Assembly (NCBI GenBank): GCA_013285705.1
Contig: JABDHA010000038.1
Coordinates: 1 to 39,017 of the forward strand
Origin: Acidobacteriota bacterium
GTDB taxonomy: Bacteria > Acidobacteriota > Terriglobia > Terriglobales > Acidobacteriaceae
Reading direction: 5' to 3'
DNA: 39,017 nt
In this document: positions 17,249-24,234 of the stretch, one piece after another
Position numbering within the stretch: position 1 is the first letter of the stretch
Layout of the letters: each line of letters opens with the position of its first letter
Position numbers and translations under genes: made by a program
The notes under the pieces: model-generated
What the model was told of the DNA's origin: nothing
The model's database searches: none
What the model saw: the letters and a program-made list of their open reading frames with translations, nothing else

Positions 17249-18298
17249 TCAATTCGCGTTGAGTGAAGCCATATCGATCACAAAGCGATAACGCACATCG
17301 CTCTTCAGCACGCGCTCATAGGCCTCATTGACCTTCTGAATCGGAATCAGCTCAATATCGCTGGTGACATTGTGTTTGCCGCAGAAATCGAGCATCTCCT
17401 GCGTCTCCTCAATGCCTCCGATGGCAGAACCCGCAAGGCTGCGTCGTCCGAGAATCAGAGCGAACGACGCGACCTCATTCGGCTTTTCCGGAGCGCCCAC
17501 GACCACCATCGAGCCATCGACCTTCAACAGGCTGAGATACTGATTCCAATCCATGTCACCGGAGACAGTATTGATAATGAGGTCGAAGTTGCGCTCCAGC
17601 TTCTTGAAGGTTTCCGGATCGGAAGTCGCATAGAAGTGATCCGCTCCCAGGCGCTCGCCATCTGCCTGCTTGCGCAGCGATTGGCTCAGCACCGTGACCT
17701 CGGCGCCAAGAGCATGCGCGAGCTTCACGCCCATGTGTCCCAGTCCACCCAGGCCGACGATGGCAACCTTTTTGCCAGGGCCGGCGTTCCAGTGCTTCAG
17801 CGGGGAGTAAAGCGTGATGCCCGCGCAGAGCAGCGGTGCCGACGCGTCGAGCGGAAGATTGTCCGGCATGCGGAGAACAAAGCTCTCATCGGCGACGATC
17901 TTGTCGGAATAACCGCCCATCGTCGGTACGCCGTCCTTGTCCTTTGCGTTGTAGGTCCACACCGCCCCTACCGCGCAATACTGCTCCAGTCCTTCTTTGC
18001 ATTGCTCGCATTTGCGGCAGGAATCGACCATGCAGCCAATACCTGCCTTGTCGCCAACCTTGAATTTCGTGACCTTGCTACCCACCGCCGTCACGACTCC
18101 GGCGACCTCATGTCCCGGAACCATGGGGAAGATGGAGCCGCCCCACTCATCGCGGGCCTGATGGATATCGGAGTGGCAGATGCCACAGAATTTGATGTCG
18201 ATCGCCACATCTTGCTCGCGCAGTTCACGGCGCTCAAAGGAATAAGGCGCCAGTGGAGCTTTGGCGGTAGCAGCAGCATAACCTTTAGCATTCGGCAT
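17249..18298 (-). CDS. zinc-dependent NAD(P)-linked alcohol dehydrogenase, YahK/cinnamyl-ADH type
   Basis: A 349-residue medium-chain dehydrogenase/reductase that interconverts aldehydes and alcohols. Catalytic zinc ligands are visible as Cys in KFCGICHSD and GHE in VPGHEVAG, with the later Cys in [14 protein letters not shown] context. The structural zinc lobe has four Cys in [20 protein letters not shown]. The Rossmann motif is GLGGLGHMG. These features place it with the broad-range aldehyde reductases. The start at 18298 (MPNAKGYAA) has AAGGAA about nine bases upstream; a start 42 bases further up is less likely. It is divergent from an AraC regulator across 239 bases, as in the yqhC-yqhD arrangement, which suggests induction by reactive aldehydes. 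Confidence 0.92.
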   Translation of the reverse strand: MPNAKGYAAATAKAPLAPYSFERRELREQDVAIDIKFCGICHSDIHQARDEWGGSIFPMVPGHEVAGVVTAVGSKVTKFKVGDKAGIGCMVDSCRKCEQCKEGLEQYCAVGAVWTYNAKDKDGVPTMGGYSDKIVADESFVLRMPDNLPLDASAPLLCAGITLYSPLKHWNAGPGKKVAIVGLGGLGHMGVKLAHALGAEVTVLSQSLRKQADGERLGADHFYATSDPETFKKLERNFDLIINTVSGDMDWNQYLSLLKVDGSMVVVGAPEKPNEVASFALILGRRSLAGSAIGGIEETQEMLDFCGKHNVTSDIELIPIQKVNEAYERVLKSDVRYRFVIDMASLNAN

Positions 18299-18537
18299 GT
18301 TTGTTTGTTCCTTTCCAGATAAATATTTCAAGTGCTTCACGCACGATAAGTACGGGTTCTCAAGCAGAGAGCCATGGGATCAACCCGCCCACAGAAATAA
18401 GTGTGCCAGCAATTCCTTTCCGGACGGTAGCTTGATTCTGCGAAATGATTGTCCGATCCTGCAAAGCCTGGAGTCGAAAACCGGCAGAAGCGATCAAATC
18501 AATAGATAATTGCGTAAGAGCAAAATATAGCTAAAGC

Positions 18538-19497
18538 ATGAAAAATACATTACAAAGTCACTCTCTGACTTCGAATAATTTTGAATCGCAGCGAAAAGAA
18601 CTCGCATCGGTGCTTGCACAATTCACCAGCTCGGATGGGCCTCAGAAGACGGAGATTCCTTTTCTTACGCTCTATCGCTGGAATACTCCCACCGCAGCAG
18701 CCTGTGGAGTCTATGAGCCATCGCTCACCCTGGTAGCACAAGGATCGAAACGCGCTCGCCTTGGCGGCGAAACCTATGTATACGATCAGACGCATTTTCT
18801 GGTCACATCCGTCGATTTGCCGGTGATGACGCAGGTAACCGGCGCAACCAAAGAAACGCCGTATCTCTGCCTTTGTTTCAAGATTGATCTACGCCGGTTA
18901 AGTGAGTTGATGACTGAGGCCGAACGAGCCGAGCGGGAGACGATTCCCGAAGGCCGAGGCATATTCGTCGGCCAGCTGAGCACGCCCTTGCTCGATGCGG
19001 CTTTACGCCTCGTGCATCTCCTGGAGACGCCGCAGGACATCCCCGTGCTCGCGCCTCTCATTGAGCGCGAAATCCTCTACCGGCTTTTGCAAAGCGACCA
19101 GGGCATGCGCCTGCGGCATATCGCCAGGCGGGAGAGCCAGTCGCATCAGATTGCGAAGGCGATTGACTGGCTGAAAATGAACTATGCCAAGCCATTGCGC
19201 ATTGAGGAACTGGCCCGCCGCGTCAGCATGAGTCCTTCCTCGCTGCATCATCACTTCAAGGCGATCACCGCCATGAGTCCGCTGCAATACCAGAAGCAGT
19301 TCCGCCTGCAGGAAGCGCGCCGCCTCATGTTGACGGAGATGCTAGACGCGGCATCGGCAGGCCATCAGGTGGGCTATGAGAGTCCATCGCACTTCAGCCG
19401 GGAATACTGCCGTTTATACGGCGCGCCACCGCTGCGCGATATTGTAAGGCTGCAAAATGGCGAACAGACAAAAGGAGAGTTTGAACAACAACTCTGA
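18538..19497 (+). CDS. AraC-family transcriptional regulator with AraC_N cupin domain
   Basis: A 319-residue regulator. The N-terminal domain (about 35-190) follows the AraC_N / YqhC pattern: TLYRWNTPTAAACGVYEPSL, VAQGSKRARLGGETYVYD, FLVTSVDLPV. The C-terminal domain (about 205-305) has two helix-turn-helix units, LRIEELARRVSMSPSSLHHH and the second around AASAGHQVGYESPSHFSREY, followed by the conserved GAPP turn. It faces the zinc alcohol dehydrogenase gene. Known relatives activate adjacent aldehyde reductase genes on electrophile stress, so the same is likely here. I see no strong ribosome site before ATG 18538. Its stop codon directly abuts that of the convergent anti-sigma gene, with no spacer. 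Confidence 0.92.
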   Translation: MKNTLQSHSLTSNNFESQRKELASVLAQFTSSDGPQKTEIPFLTLYRWNTPTAAACGVYEPSLTLVAQGSKRARLGGETYVYDQTHFLVTSVDLPVMTQVTGATKETPYLCLCFKIDLRRLSELMTEAERAERETIPEGRGIFVGQLSTPLLDAALRLVHLLETPQDIPVLAPLIEREILYRLLQSDQGMRLRHIARRESQSHQIAKAIDWLKMNYAKPLRIEELARRVSMSPSSLHHHFKAITAMSPLQYQKQFRLQEARRLMLTEMLDAASAGHQVGYESPSHFSREYCRLYGAPPLRDIVRLQNGEQTKGEFEQQL

Positions 19498-19785
19498 CTA
19501 GCCCTGTACGGAGATGCCGGAGAATGAGAGGATGACCAGTCCCCGGACCGGCTGGCCGAAGAAGCGGGCTGGCTCAAAGATGCTGAATAGCAGCTGATTC
19601 TCAACCTGTGAGCGCGTGCGCGGATCGTTCGGACCCGAAACGATGTGATAGTCATAGACCCGGCCGCTGCCGTTCACATAGGCCTCTACCACAACAGGAT
19701 TATCGCGCTCCCCGATCTGAGACGTGGTTGCCCCCCAGATTCGAATAGAGAAAGTGCGGACTGGAAGCGTTGCCCAGAGGCTCAT
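19498..19785 (-). CDS. C-terminal TonB-like part of the anti-sigma factor, in a shifted frame
   Basis: The first residues from ATG 19785 overlap the preceding anti-sigma gene in another frame and are probably not translated as such. From the six-C run at 19731-19736 (six G on the coding strand) to the stop, this frame reads as good protein: NPVVVEAYVNGSGRVYDYHI, then LLFSIFEPARFFGQPVRG and a final ILSFSGISVQG. The pattern of beta strand, Gly turn, helix and beta strand resembles the TonB C-terminal fold found at the periplasmic end of some acidobacterial zf-HC2 anti-sigma factors. Removing one G from the run joins it in frame to the upstream part. I treat it as the displaced end of that gene; an independent gene is unlikely because no ribosome site precedes the ATG. 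Confidence 0.6.
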   Translation of the reverse strand: MSLWATLPVRTFSIRIWGATTSQIGERDNPVVVEAYVNGSGRVYDYHIVSGPNDPRTRSQVENQLLFSIFEPARFFGQPVRGLVILSFSGISVQG

Positions 19786-20179
19786 CGCCCGCCGACGCTT
19801 GCTCCGGCGCGGCTACGGCGCCGACCAGCAGGCCAACCGTTCCGATCAATAGAATCGCGCTCGCAAAACCTGCCGAGGCCTGCAGCAGGAAAGGAGCGAC
19901 GGTGTTCTGCCAGCGCACCTGCCAGCGGGCCAGATTTTGCTTCGTTGAGTGGGTTTTCTCCTGCGAAATGGCCACGCGCAGCCGCAGCGCCAGATCAGCC
20001 GGAGCCTTCGCTGGTCCCAGGTCCGCGAGCATATGCTGCGCACTGCGCCAGCGCTCGAACTCTGCGGAGCACTTACGGCAGGATTCCAGATGCGCCGCTA
20101 CTTTCTGCATCGCAACTCCGGTAATGGCACCATCCAGATAATCCGAAAACTGAGAACGAACGCCGCTGCATTTGCTCAT
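19700..20179 (-). CDS. zf-HC2 anti-sigma factor, N-terminal part (frame broken at a G6 run)
   Basis: The protein starts four bases inside the end of the ECF sigma gene (ATGA overlap). Residues 1-60 form an anti-sigma zinc domain with the H-x3-C-x2-C motif in AAHLESCRKC, which binds and holds the cognate sigma factor. A transmembrane helix (ASAGFASAILLIGTVGLLVGAV) follows at about 100-122. After the six-G run (19731-19736) this frame gives only GNHVSDRGAR before the stop, while the next frame carries a long plausible TonB-like end. The gene is therefore either disrupted, phase-variable, read by frameshifting, or affected by a sequencing error. The zinc and membrane parts remain intact, so sigma binding could survive truncation. 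Confidence 0.8.
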   Translation of the reverse strand: MSKCSGVRSQFSDYLDGAITGVAMQKVAAHLESCRKCSAEFERWRSAQHMLADLGPAKAPADLALRLRVAISQEKTHSTKQNLARWQVRWQNTVAPFLLQASAGFASAILLIGTVGLLVGAVAAPEQASAGDEPLGNASSPHFLYSNLGGNHVSDRGAR

Positions 20180-20883
20180 TGGGCCTCCTTTGCGCAGGCA
20201 ACAGCAGACAAAGGTCGCCGCGCGGCCCCTGCGGGGCGCTTCGCGGCAGCTTCAGCAAACGGGGCAAGGCGCGCTTTGATCTGGGCGCGGCCGCGCATCA
20301 GGCGCGACTTAACAGTTCCAAGGTTCAGTTTGAGGATTTCAGCAATCTCGTCGTACGCCAGACCTTCAATATCGCGAAGGATCAGAACAATCCGGAATGG
20401 CTCGGCGATTTCGCGCAACTCAGCTTCCACCCGCGCGCGGATTTCCGCATGCGCAGCCATGTCGAATGGCGACTCATGCTCATCGATCAGGGTGTCCTTG
20501 ATGCAGAGCGCCTGGCCGTCTGCCGAATGGCCTGTTTCGGCCTCGATCGTCACTTCCTGACGGCAATGGCGCGACCACCAGCGGCGCTGATTGGAAGCCT
20601 CATGCAGCGCAATGCGGTACATCCAGGTGCGCAGGCTCGATTCCCCATGGAAACCGGAGATGCCGCGGAAGACTTTAATGAAGACATCCTGCGTCACATC
20701 GGCCGCGTCCGCTGGGTTCTGCAGGGTGCGCGCGATGACGCTATAGATGGGTTGATGATAGGTCGCAATCAGCCACGAAAACGCCTCTTCGGAGCCTGCT
20801 TTCAGCTCCGCCACAATGTCGGCCTCTTCGGGCCTGACCGCGATAACACCTGCCAGATTTCCCACTACAGTTCCTGCTTGCAC
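20176..20883 (-). CDS. ECF RNA polymerase sigma factor (RpoE-like)
   Basis: A 235-residue ECF sigma factor. Region 2 is at about 35-105 (FSWLIATYHQPIYSVIARTL, DAADVTQDVFIKVFRGI, LRTWMYRIALHEASNQRRW). Region 4 is at about 155-210 with the helix-turn-helix LAYDEIAEILKLNLGTVKSRLMRGR. A linker of about 40 residues includes a His/Cys-containing stretch (SRHCRQE, then ALCIKD). The C-terminus adds a basic, Ala-rich tail. Start GTG 20883 is supported by AGGAGG ten bases upstream. The anti-sigma gene overlaps its end by four bases, the usual sigma/anti-sigma arrangement, so activity should be controlled by release from the membrane partner. Confidence 0.93.
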   Translation of the reverse strand: MQAGTVVGNLAGVIAVRPEEADIVAELKAGSEEAFSWLIATYHQPIYSVIARTLQNPADAADVTQDVFIKVFRGISGFHGESSLRTWMYRIALHEASNQRRWWSRHCRQEVTIEAETGHSADGQALCIKDTLIDEHESPFDMAAHAEIRARVEAELREIAEPFRIVLILRDIEGLAYDEIAEILKLNLGTVKSRLMRGRAQIKARLAPFAEAAAKRPAGAARRPLSAVACAKEAQ

Positions 20884-21288
20884 CTCGGGATATCCTCCTA
20901 CAGTAACAAATCCACAGGGAGTCTGGCATCTCCCATGCGCCAGAGCGAACGACTGAAGATATCAGCGGCTCATCGGAGACTGTATTCAGTTCGTACGATT
21001 CTGCCGCCGGCGGCCGAGTGTCTCGCTCACTCTACCTGCTTAGACACCGGCAAGAGGGCTTTTAGTTCCTGAAAATCGTCTTCAATCGCACAACGTCATT
21101 CTGAGGAGCCCCGCGACGAAGAATCCAGCAGGTGCGTCGGAGAGCAGGACTGCTTCAGCTTTCTCACAAAAACGCGGGTTTTGCGGGTGCACGAAAACGG
21201 GTGCCCCATCCTTTGCGCAGCAAAGGGTGGGAAAGCAGGAACCCAACCCGGAAAGCTCTTATATTTTCGCGAAGCGAAAGTAAGGAAC
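20884..21288. other. intergenic region with repeats, no gene seen
   Basis: This 405-base gap lies between the ECF sigma start and the tdk stop. It should hold the sigma promoter on the minus strand. A divergent family A fragment (GTCATTCTGAGGAGCC) starts at 21095. A family B copy at 21199-21238 reads GGTGCCCCATCC, then GCGCAGC, then GGGTGGGAAAGCA, with CCTTTG/CAAAGG arms able to form a hairpin. Open frames here lack protein character. Confidence 0.6.
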
Positions 21289-21909
21289 CTAACCCTTAGC
21301 CGCGTCGATCGTAGGCAATTCCATCTGCTCCGAATCCACAAATGGCTCAAAATGAGCCCGGCAACGCGCCTCGTACACTCCCGCAGCACCCACCATGACC
21401 AGTTCCTGGCTGCCGCCAAGGCGCTGGGTATGGATCGCCGGAGCACCGCACTTCATGCAGACCGCCGAGAGCTTCATCACCTCGTCCGCTACAGCCATCA
21501 AGTCGGGAATCGGCTGGAATGGCTCTCCGGCAAACGTGGTATCCAGCCCCGCAATCAGAACCCGCTTGCCCAGATGGACCAGTTCGAGCGCCAGGTGCAC
21601 CAGTCCTTCGTCCAGAAACTGCGCCTCATCGACACCGATGACTTCCACTTCGTCAATCTGTGCGAAAAGCGCCTCCCGCAGCCTGTCTACATTGGCCACA
21701 ACACACGCATCATGCGTCTGCGCGCTGTGCGAGGCGATGGCCGTCTTGTGATAGCGAAGATCGATATCCGGCTTGAAGCAGATGACGCGCTGCTTCGCGA
21801 TTTTGGCCCGCTTCAGCCGCCGGATCAGCTCTTCCGATTTTCCGGAGAACATCGGCCCGGTGATCACTTCAATGCGTCCCGGTTGGCCAGACTCGATGAA
21901 TGACGACAT
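21289..21909 (-). CDS. tdk: thymidine kinase
   Basis: A 206-residue type II thymidine kinase that phosphorylates thymidine with ATP for nucleotide salvage in the cytosol. The P-loop GPMFSGKS is at 18-25. The DEAQF segment at 94-98 holds the catalytic Glu95. The lasso/zinc domain is present, with CMKC at 151-154 and CRAH at 183-186 supplying the zinc ligands. The length is normal. The start codon overlaps the kdsA stop by one base (TGATG), so the two minus-strand genes are translationally coupled. Family B repeat DNA lies just downstream. There is no metabolic link between KDO synthesis and thymidine salvage, so the pairing is probably only a co-transcription arrangement. Confidence 0.95.
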   Translation of the reverse strand: MSSFIESGQPGRIEVITGPMFSGKSEELIRRLKRAKIAKQRVICFKPDIDLRYHKTAIASHSAQTHDACVVANVDRLREALFAQIDEVEVIGVDEAQFLDEGLVHLALELVHLGKRVLIAGLDTTFAGEPFQPIPDLMAVADEVMKLSAVCMKCGAPAIHTQRLGGSQELVMVGAAGVYEARCRAHFEPFVDSEQMELPTIDAAKG

Positions 21910-22721
21910 CAGCTCACCGCCTTATGAATCGCCAGCAGCGTCTCCAGCAGCGGCCGCAGGTATTTCAAGTCGAGAGCATTGGCTCCATCCGATTTCGCCT
22001 CGGCCGGGTTGTCATGCACTTCAAGGAAGATCCCATCCACGCCCGCAGCCACGGCGGCGCGCGTCAGCACGGGAATAAACTCAGGCTGCCCGCCGGAAAC
22101 GCCATTCGCCGCCGAGGGCGTCTGCACCGAGTGCGTCCCGTCAAAAACAACGGGAGCAAGTTTGCGCATCACCGGCAGGGAACGCATATCCACGACCAGA
22201 TTGTTGTAGCCGAAGCTGGCCCCGCGCTCCGTGAGGAAGACACGGCTGTTTCCCGTGGTGGCAATCTTCTCGACGGTATGCTTCATATCCCAGGGCGCGA
22301 CAAACTGGCCCTTTTTCACATTGATGGCGCGCCCCGTCTTGCCCGCGGCCAGCAGCAGATCGGTCTGGCGGCACAGAAAGGCCGGGATCTGCAGCACATC
22401 GGCGCCTTCTGCCGCAATTTCGCATTGTGACGGCTCGTGCACATCGGTCAGCACCGGCAATCCGGTCGATTCGGCCAGCCGCCGCAGAATGGCCGTGCCT
22501 TCTTTCAGGCCCGGTCCGCGAAAGCTGGTCACCGAGGTGCGGTTGGCCTTGTCATATGAGGCCTTGAAAATATAGGGGATGCCGAGATCGGCGGTAACAC
22601 GCTGGATGGCGTCCGCCATTTTGCGCACATGTGCTTCGTTTTCGATCACACACGGACCGGCAATAAGAAACAGCTCTCCCGAGCCGACATGGACGCTGCC
22701 TACTTCAAATTCGTGACTCAC
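21909..22721 (-). CDS. kdsA: 3-deoxy-8-phosphooctulonate synthase, metal-dependent class
   Basis: A 270-residue enzyme condensing phosphoenolpyruvate with arabinose 5-phosphate to give KDO 8-phosphate, the precursor of the KDO core of lipopolysaccharide. Signatures are LIAGPCVIENE, FKASYDKANRTS, GLKEG, LTDVHEP, INVKKGQF, TERGASFGYNNLVVDMR, FDGTHSVQ and FLEVHDNP. Cys24 in AGPC is where metal-dependent enzymes have a ligand and the metal-free class has Asn, so this is the metallo type. The start is GTG 22721, with a weak AGAGAT just upstream; an out-of-frame ATG-TGA directly precedes it. The presence of kdsA supports a lipopolysaccharide-bearing Gram-negative. It is coupled to tdk. Confidence 0.95.
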   Translation of the reverse strand: MSHEFEVGSVHVGSGELFLIAGPCVIENEAHVRKMADAIQRVTADLGIPYIFKASYDKANRTSVTSFRGPGLKEGTAILRRLAESTGLPVLTDVHEPSQCEIAAEGADVLQIPAFLCRQTDLLLAAGKTGRAINVKKGQFVAPWDMKHTVEKIATTGNSRVFLTERGASFGYNNLVVDMRSLPVMRKLAPVVFDGTHSVQTPSAANGVSGGQPEFIPVLTRAAVAAGVDGIFLEVHDNPAEAKSDGANALDLKYLRPLLETLLAIHKAVS

Positions 22722-22740
22722 ATCTCTAATTGAATCATAA

Positions 22741-22772
22741 GAAAAGGCCTGCTGGTGAGAGCAGGCCTTTTC
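22741..22772 (-). terminator. bidirectional intrinsic terminator
   Basis: A perfect 13-bp inverted repeat (22741-22753 and 22760-22772, loop GGTGAG) is flanked by AAAA on one side and TTTT on the other, so it can work on either strand. It lies 20 bases past the stop of the minus-strand propeller lipoprotein gene and just upstream of kdsA, and so separates the two units. Confidence 0.85.
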
Positions 22773-22791
22773 GTTGGTTTAAGGAGTGGTT

Positions 22792-24060
22792 CTAGCTGCC
22801 AGCGGGCGCCGAGGGCGATGTAGACTGCGTCGAGTGGTTGCCGTGCGGAATCGCTGCGGCGCAGGTTGGCTGTCCGGCAGCCAGATACGGCGAATTCTGG
22901 TTTGCCGTCAGTGTGCCCGTATTCGGGTTCAGTTCCAGGCCAGAGACCGTGTTGTCGATGAAGTTGGCAGTGTAGATGAAGCGTCCCAGCGCCGGTTCAA
23001 TCAGCACGCAGGACGGGCCTGCACCGGTCGCATAGGACGTGGCTCCGGCAACTGCTGACGGAGTACCTGTGGACTGGTTGATAGCGAAGGCCGAGATGTC
23101 AGCTGCGTTGTAGTTGGCAACGTAGATGTACTGTCCGCGCGGGTCCACCGTAACGGCAACCGGGAAGGTGTCCGTTTTCACCGGAGGATTCAGGCTCGGG
23201 TTCAGAATGCCCGTCGAGAGAATCGTGTAGGTGATCAGCTGGTTCTGACGGCTGTCCGTTACATAAAGGAAGCGGCTCGTCGGATCGCTGGCAATGGCCG
23301 AGGGTGCGGTGCCGGTCGGATATTTGGTCACATTGGACAACACGCCGGAGCTTACATTGAAAGCATCGACTTCGCCCAGCGTATTTACGCCGGTCGGAAG
23401 GGCATTCTGGGCCGCGACAAAGACCGAGTTGCCATTGGCCAGCACATTCACGCCGGTCGGGGTAAAGCCCACAGGCACATACGTCGTTGTTTGCGTGGCG
23501 TTATTGGCGTCGATATATGTCTGCGTAACCGGTGTGCAGTTGCCGCCGCCAAGGCTGCCCGATGTGGGATCAACTGGATAGACTACGAGATCGCCCGGAC
23601 CGGGGTTGGCAGAGCTGTAGACAGGGCCGCCTGGGGTTTCGGGCGAAAAGAAGTCAACCACGTAGAGAAACGTTCCCGCTGCGTTGATGGCCACCGCGAC
23701 CGGCTCGGCACCGGGAGTGTTGCAGGTCTGCTGCGGATAAAGCTTGCCGTCCGTGCCGATAGCGAACTGGACGATGCTGTTGTCATCGTGATTGAGTACG
23801 AAAAGATTGTTGCCGTTTGGCGAAGTGACTGCTGCGACCGGATTTCTGCCCCCCGAAGGATAAGGGGAGTCCGGGATCTGCGTCAGGGCGCCAGACTCGG
23901 AGTCGACCCGGTAGACGCTGATCTGTCCGGGATTGTTCTTCGAGGCGGTAACGAAAACATAGTCGACCGTATTGCTGGGACTGCAAGACGTGAGACCGAG
24001 GCCTATTCCAAAAGATGCTGCGGTGGCCAGAAGCACCCGGCCGGATTTCCTCAACTTCAT
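22792..24060 (-). CDS. lactonase-like beta-propeller lipoprotein
   Basis: A 422-residue protein with a lipoprotein signal ending in GLGLTSC, so Cys26 would be lipidated and the protein membrane-anchored. The body repeats the seven-bladed YncE/6-phosphogluconolactonase-like pattern: VYRVDSESGALTQI, NLFVLNHDDNSIVQF, FLYVVDFF, SRFLYVTDSRQNQLITY, YIYVANYNAADISAFAI, RFIYTANFIDNTVSGLEL. Each blade ends in a T-G-x-L type turn. Catalytic residues of true lactonases are not evident, so a binding or extracytoplasmic structural role is as likely. The start is supported by AAGGAAGC a few bases upstream. It is paralogous to the next gene (24235-25602) and shares with it a copied promoter and leader. Confidence 0.85.
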   Translation of the reverse strand: MKLRKSGRVLLATAASFGIGLGLTSCSPSNTVDYVFVTASKNNPGQISVYRVDSESGALTQIPDSPYPSGGRNPVAAVTSPNGNNLFVLNHDDNSIVQFAIGTDGKLYPQQTCNTPGAEPVAVAINAAGTFLYVVDFFSPETPGGPVYSSANPGPGDLVVYPVDPTSGSLGGGNCTPVTQTYIDANNATQTTTYVPVGFTPTGVNVLANGNSVFVAAQNALPTGVNTLGEVDAFNVSSGVLSNVTKYPTGTAPSAIASDPTSRFLYVTDSRQNQLITYTILSTGILNPSLNPPVKTDTFPVAVTVDPRGQYIYVANYNAADISAFAINQSTGTPSAVAGATSYATGAGPSCVLIEPALGRFIYTANFIDNTVSGLELNPNTGTLTANQNSPYLAAGQPTCAAAIPHGNHSTQSTSPSAPAGS

Positions 24061-24129
24061 GCGCTTCCTTCATCCTGGCCAGTGCGGCACAGGCTTCGTG
24101 TGTAAGGGATTGCTCCCGCTTGCATTGTA
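24061..24129 (-). promoter_or_regulatory. duplicated promoter and leader, copy 1
   Basis: On the minus strand a TACAAT hexamer (24124-24129) inside TTTTACAATGCA is followed by CGGGAGCAAT and, just before the start, GGCCAGGATGAAGGAAGCGC. The same blocks, in the same order and with the same overall length (about 64 bases from hexamer to ATG), precede the paralog at 25602. The conservation suggests a -10 element, a leader of about 57 bases and the ribosome site. Confidence 0.65.
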
Positions 24130-24175
24130 AAAGCTTGCGCCGCTTTCGGCTACATTTGGAGCGGCTTCTCCTTGG

Positions 24176-24210
24176 CAATGCGGCCCGCTTTCCTGCTGCG
24201 GGCCGCATTG
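24176..24210 (-). terminator. strong hairpin after the second propeller gene
   Basis: A perfect 13-bp inverted repeat (24176-24188 with 24198-24210) has a 9-base loop. It lies 25 bases past the stop of the minus-strand lipoprotein gene. There is no T run on that strand, so it may be a processing or mRNA-stability hairpin, or a weak terminator. Confidence 0.5.
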
Positions 24211-24234
24211 CGGGAGGGTTTTACTGGCTCCTGG

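Noticed and set aside
17372..18322. 316-codon open frame antisense to the alcohol dehydrogenase
   Set aside because: It mirrors the dehydrogenase codons, has low-complexity charged content and no ribosome site; GC-rich antisense frames are often open.
20179..21072. 297-codon open frame opposite the ECF sigma gene
   Set aside because: Antisense to clear sigma regions 2 and 4, with no protein-like pattern.
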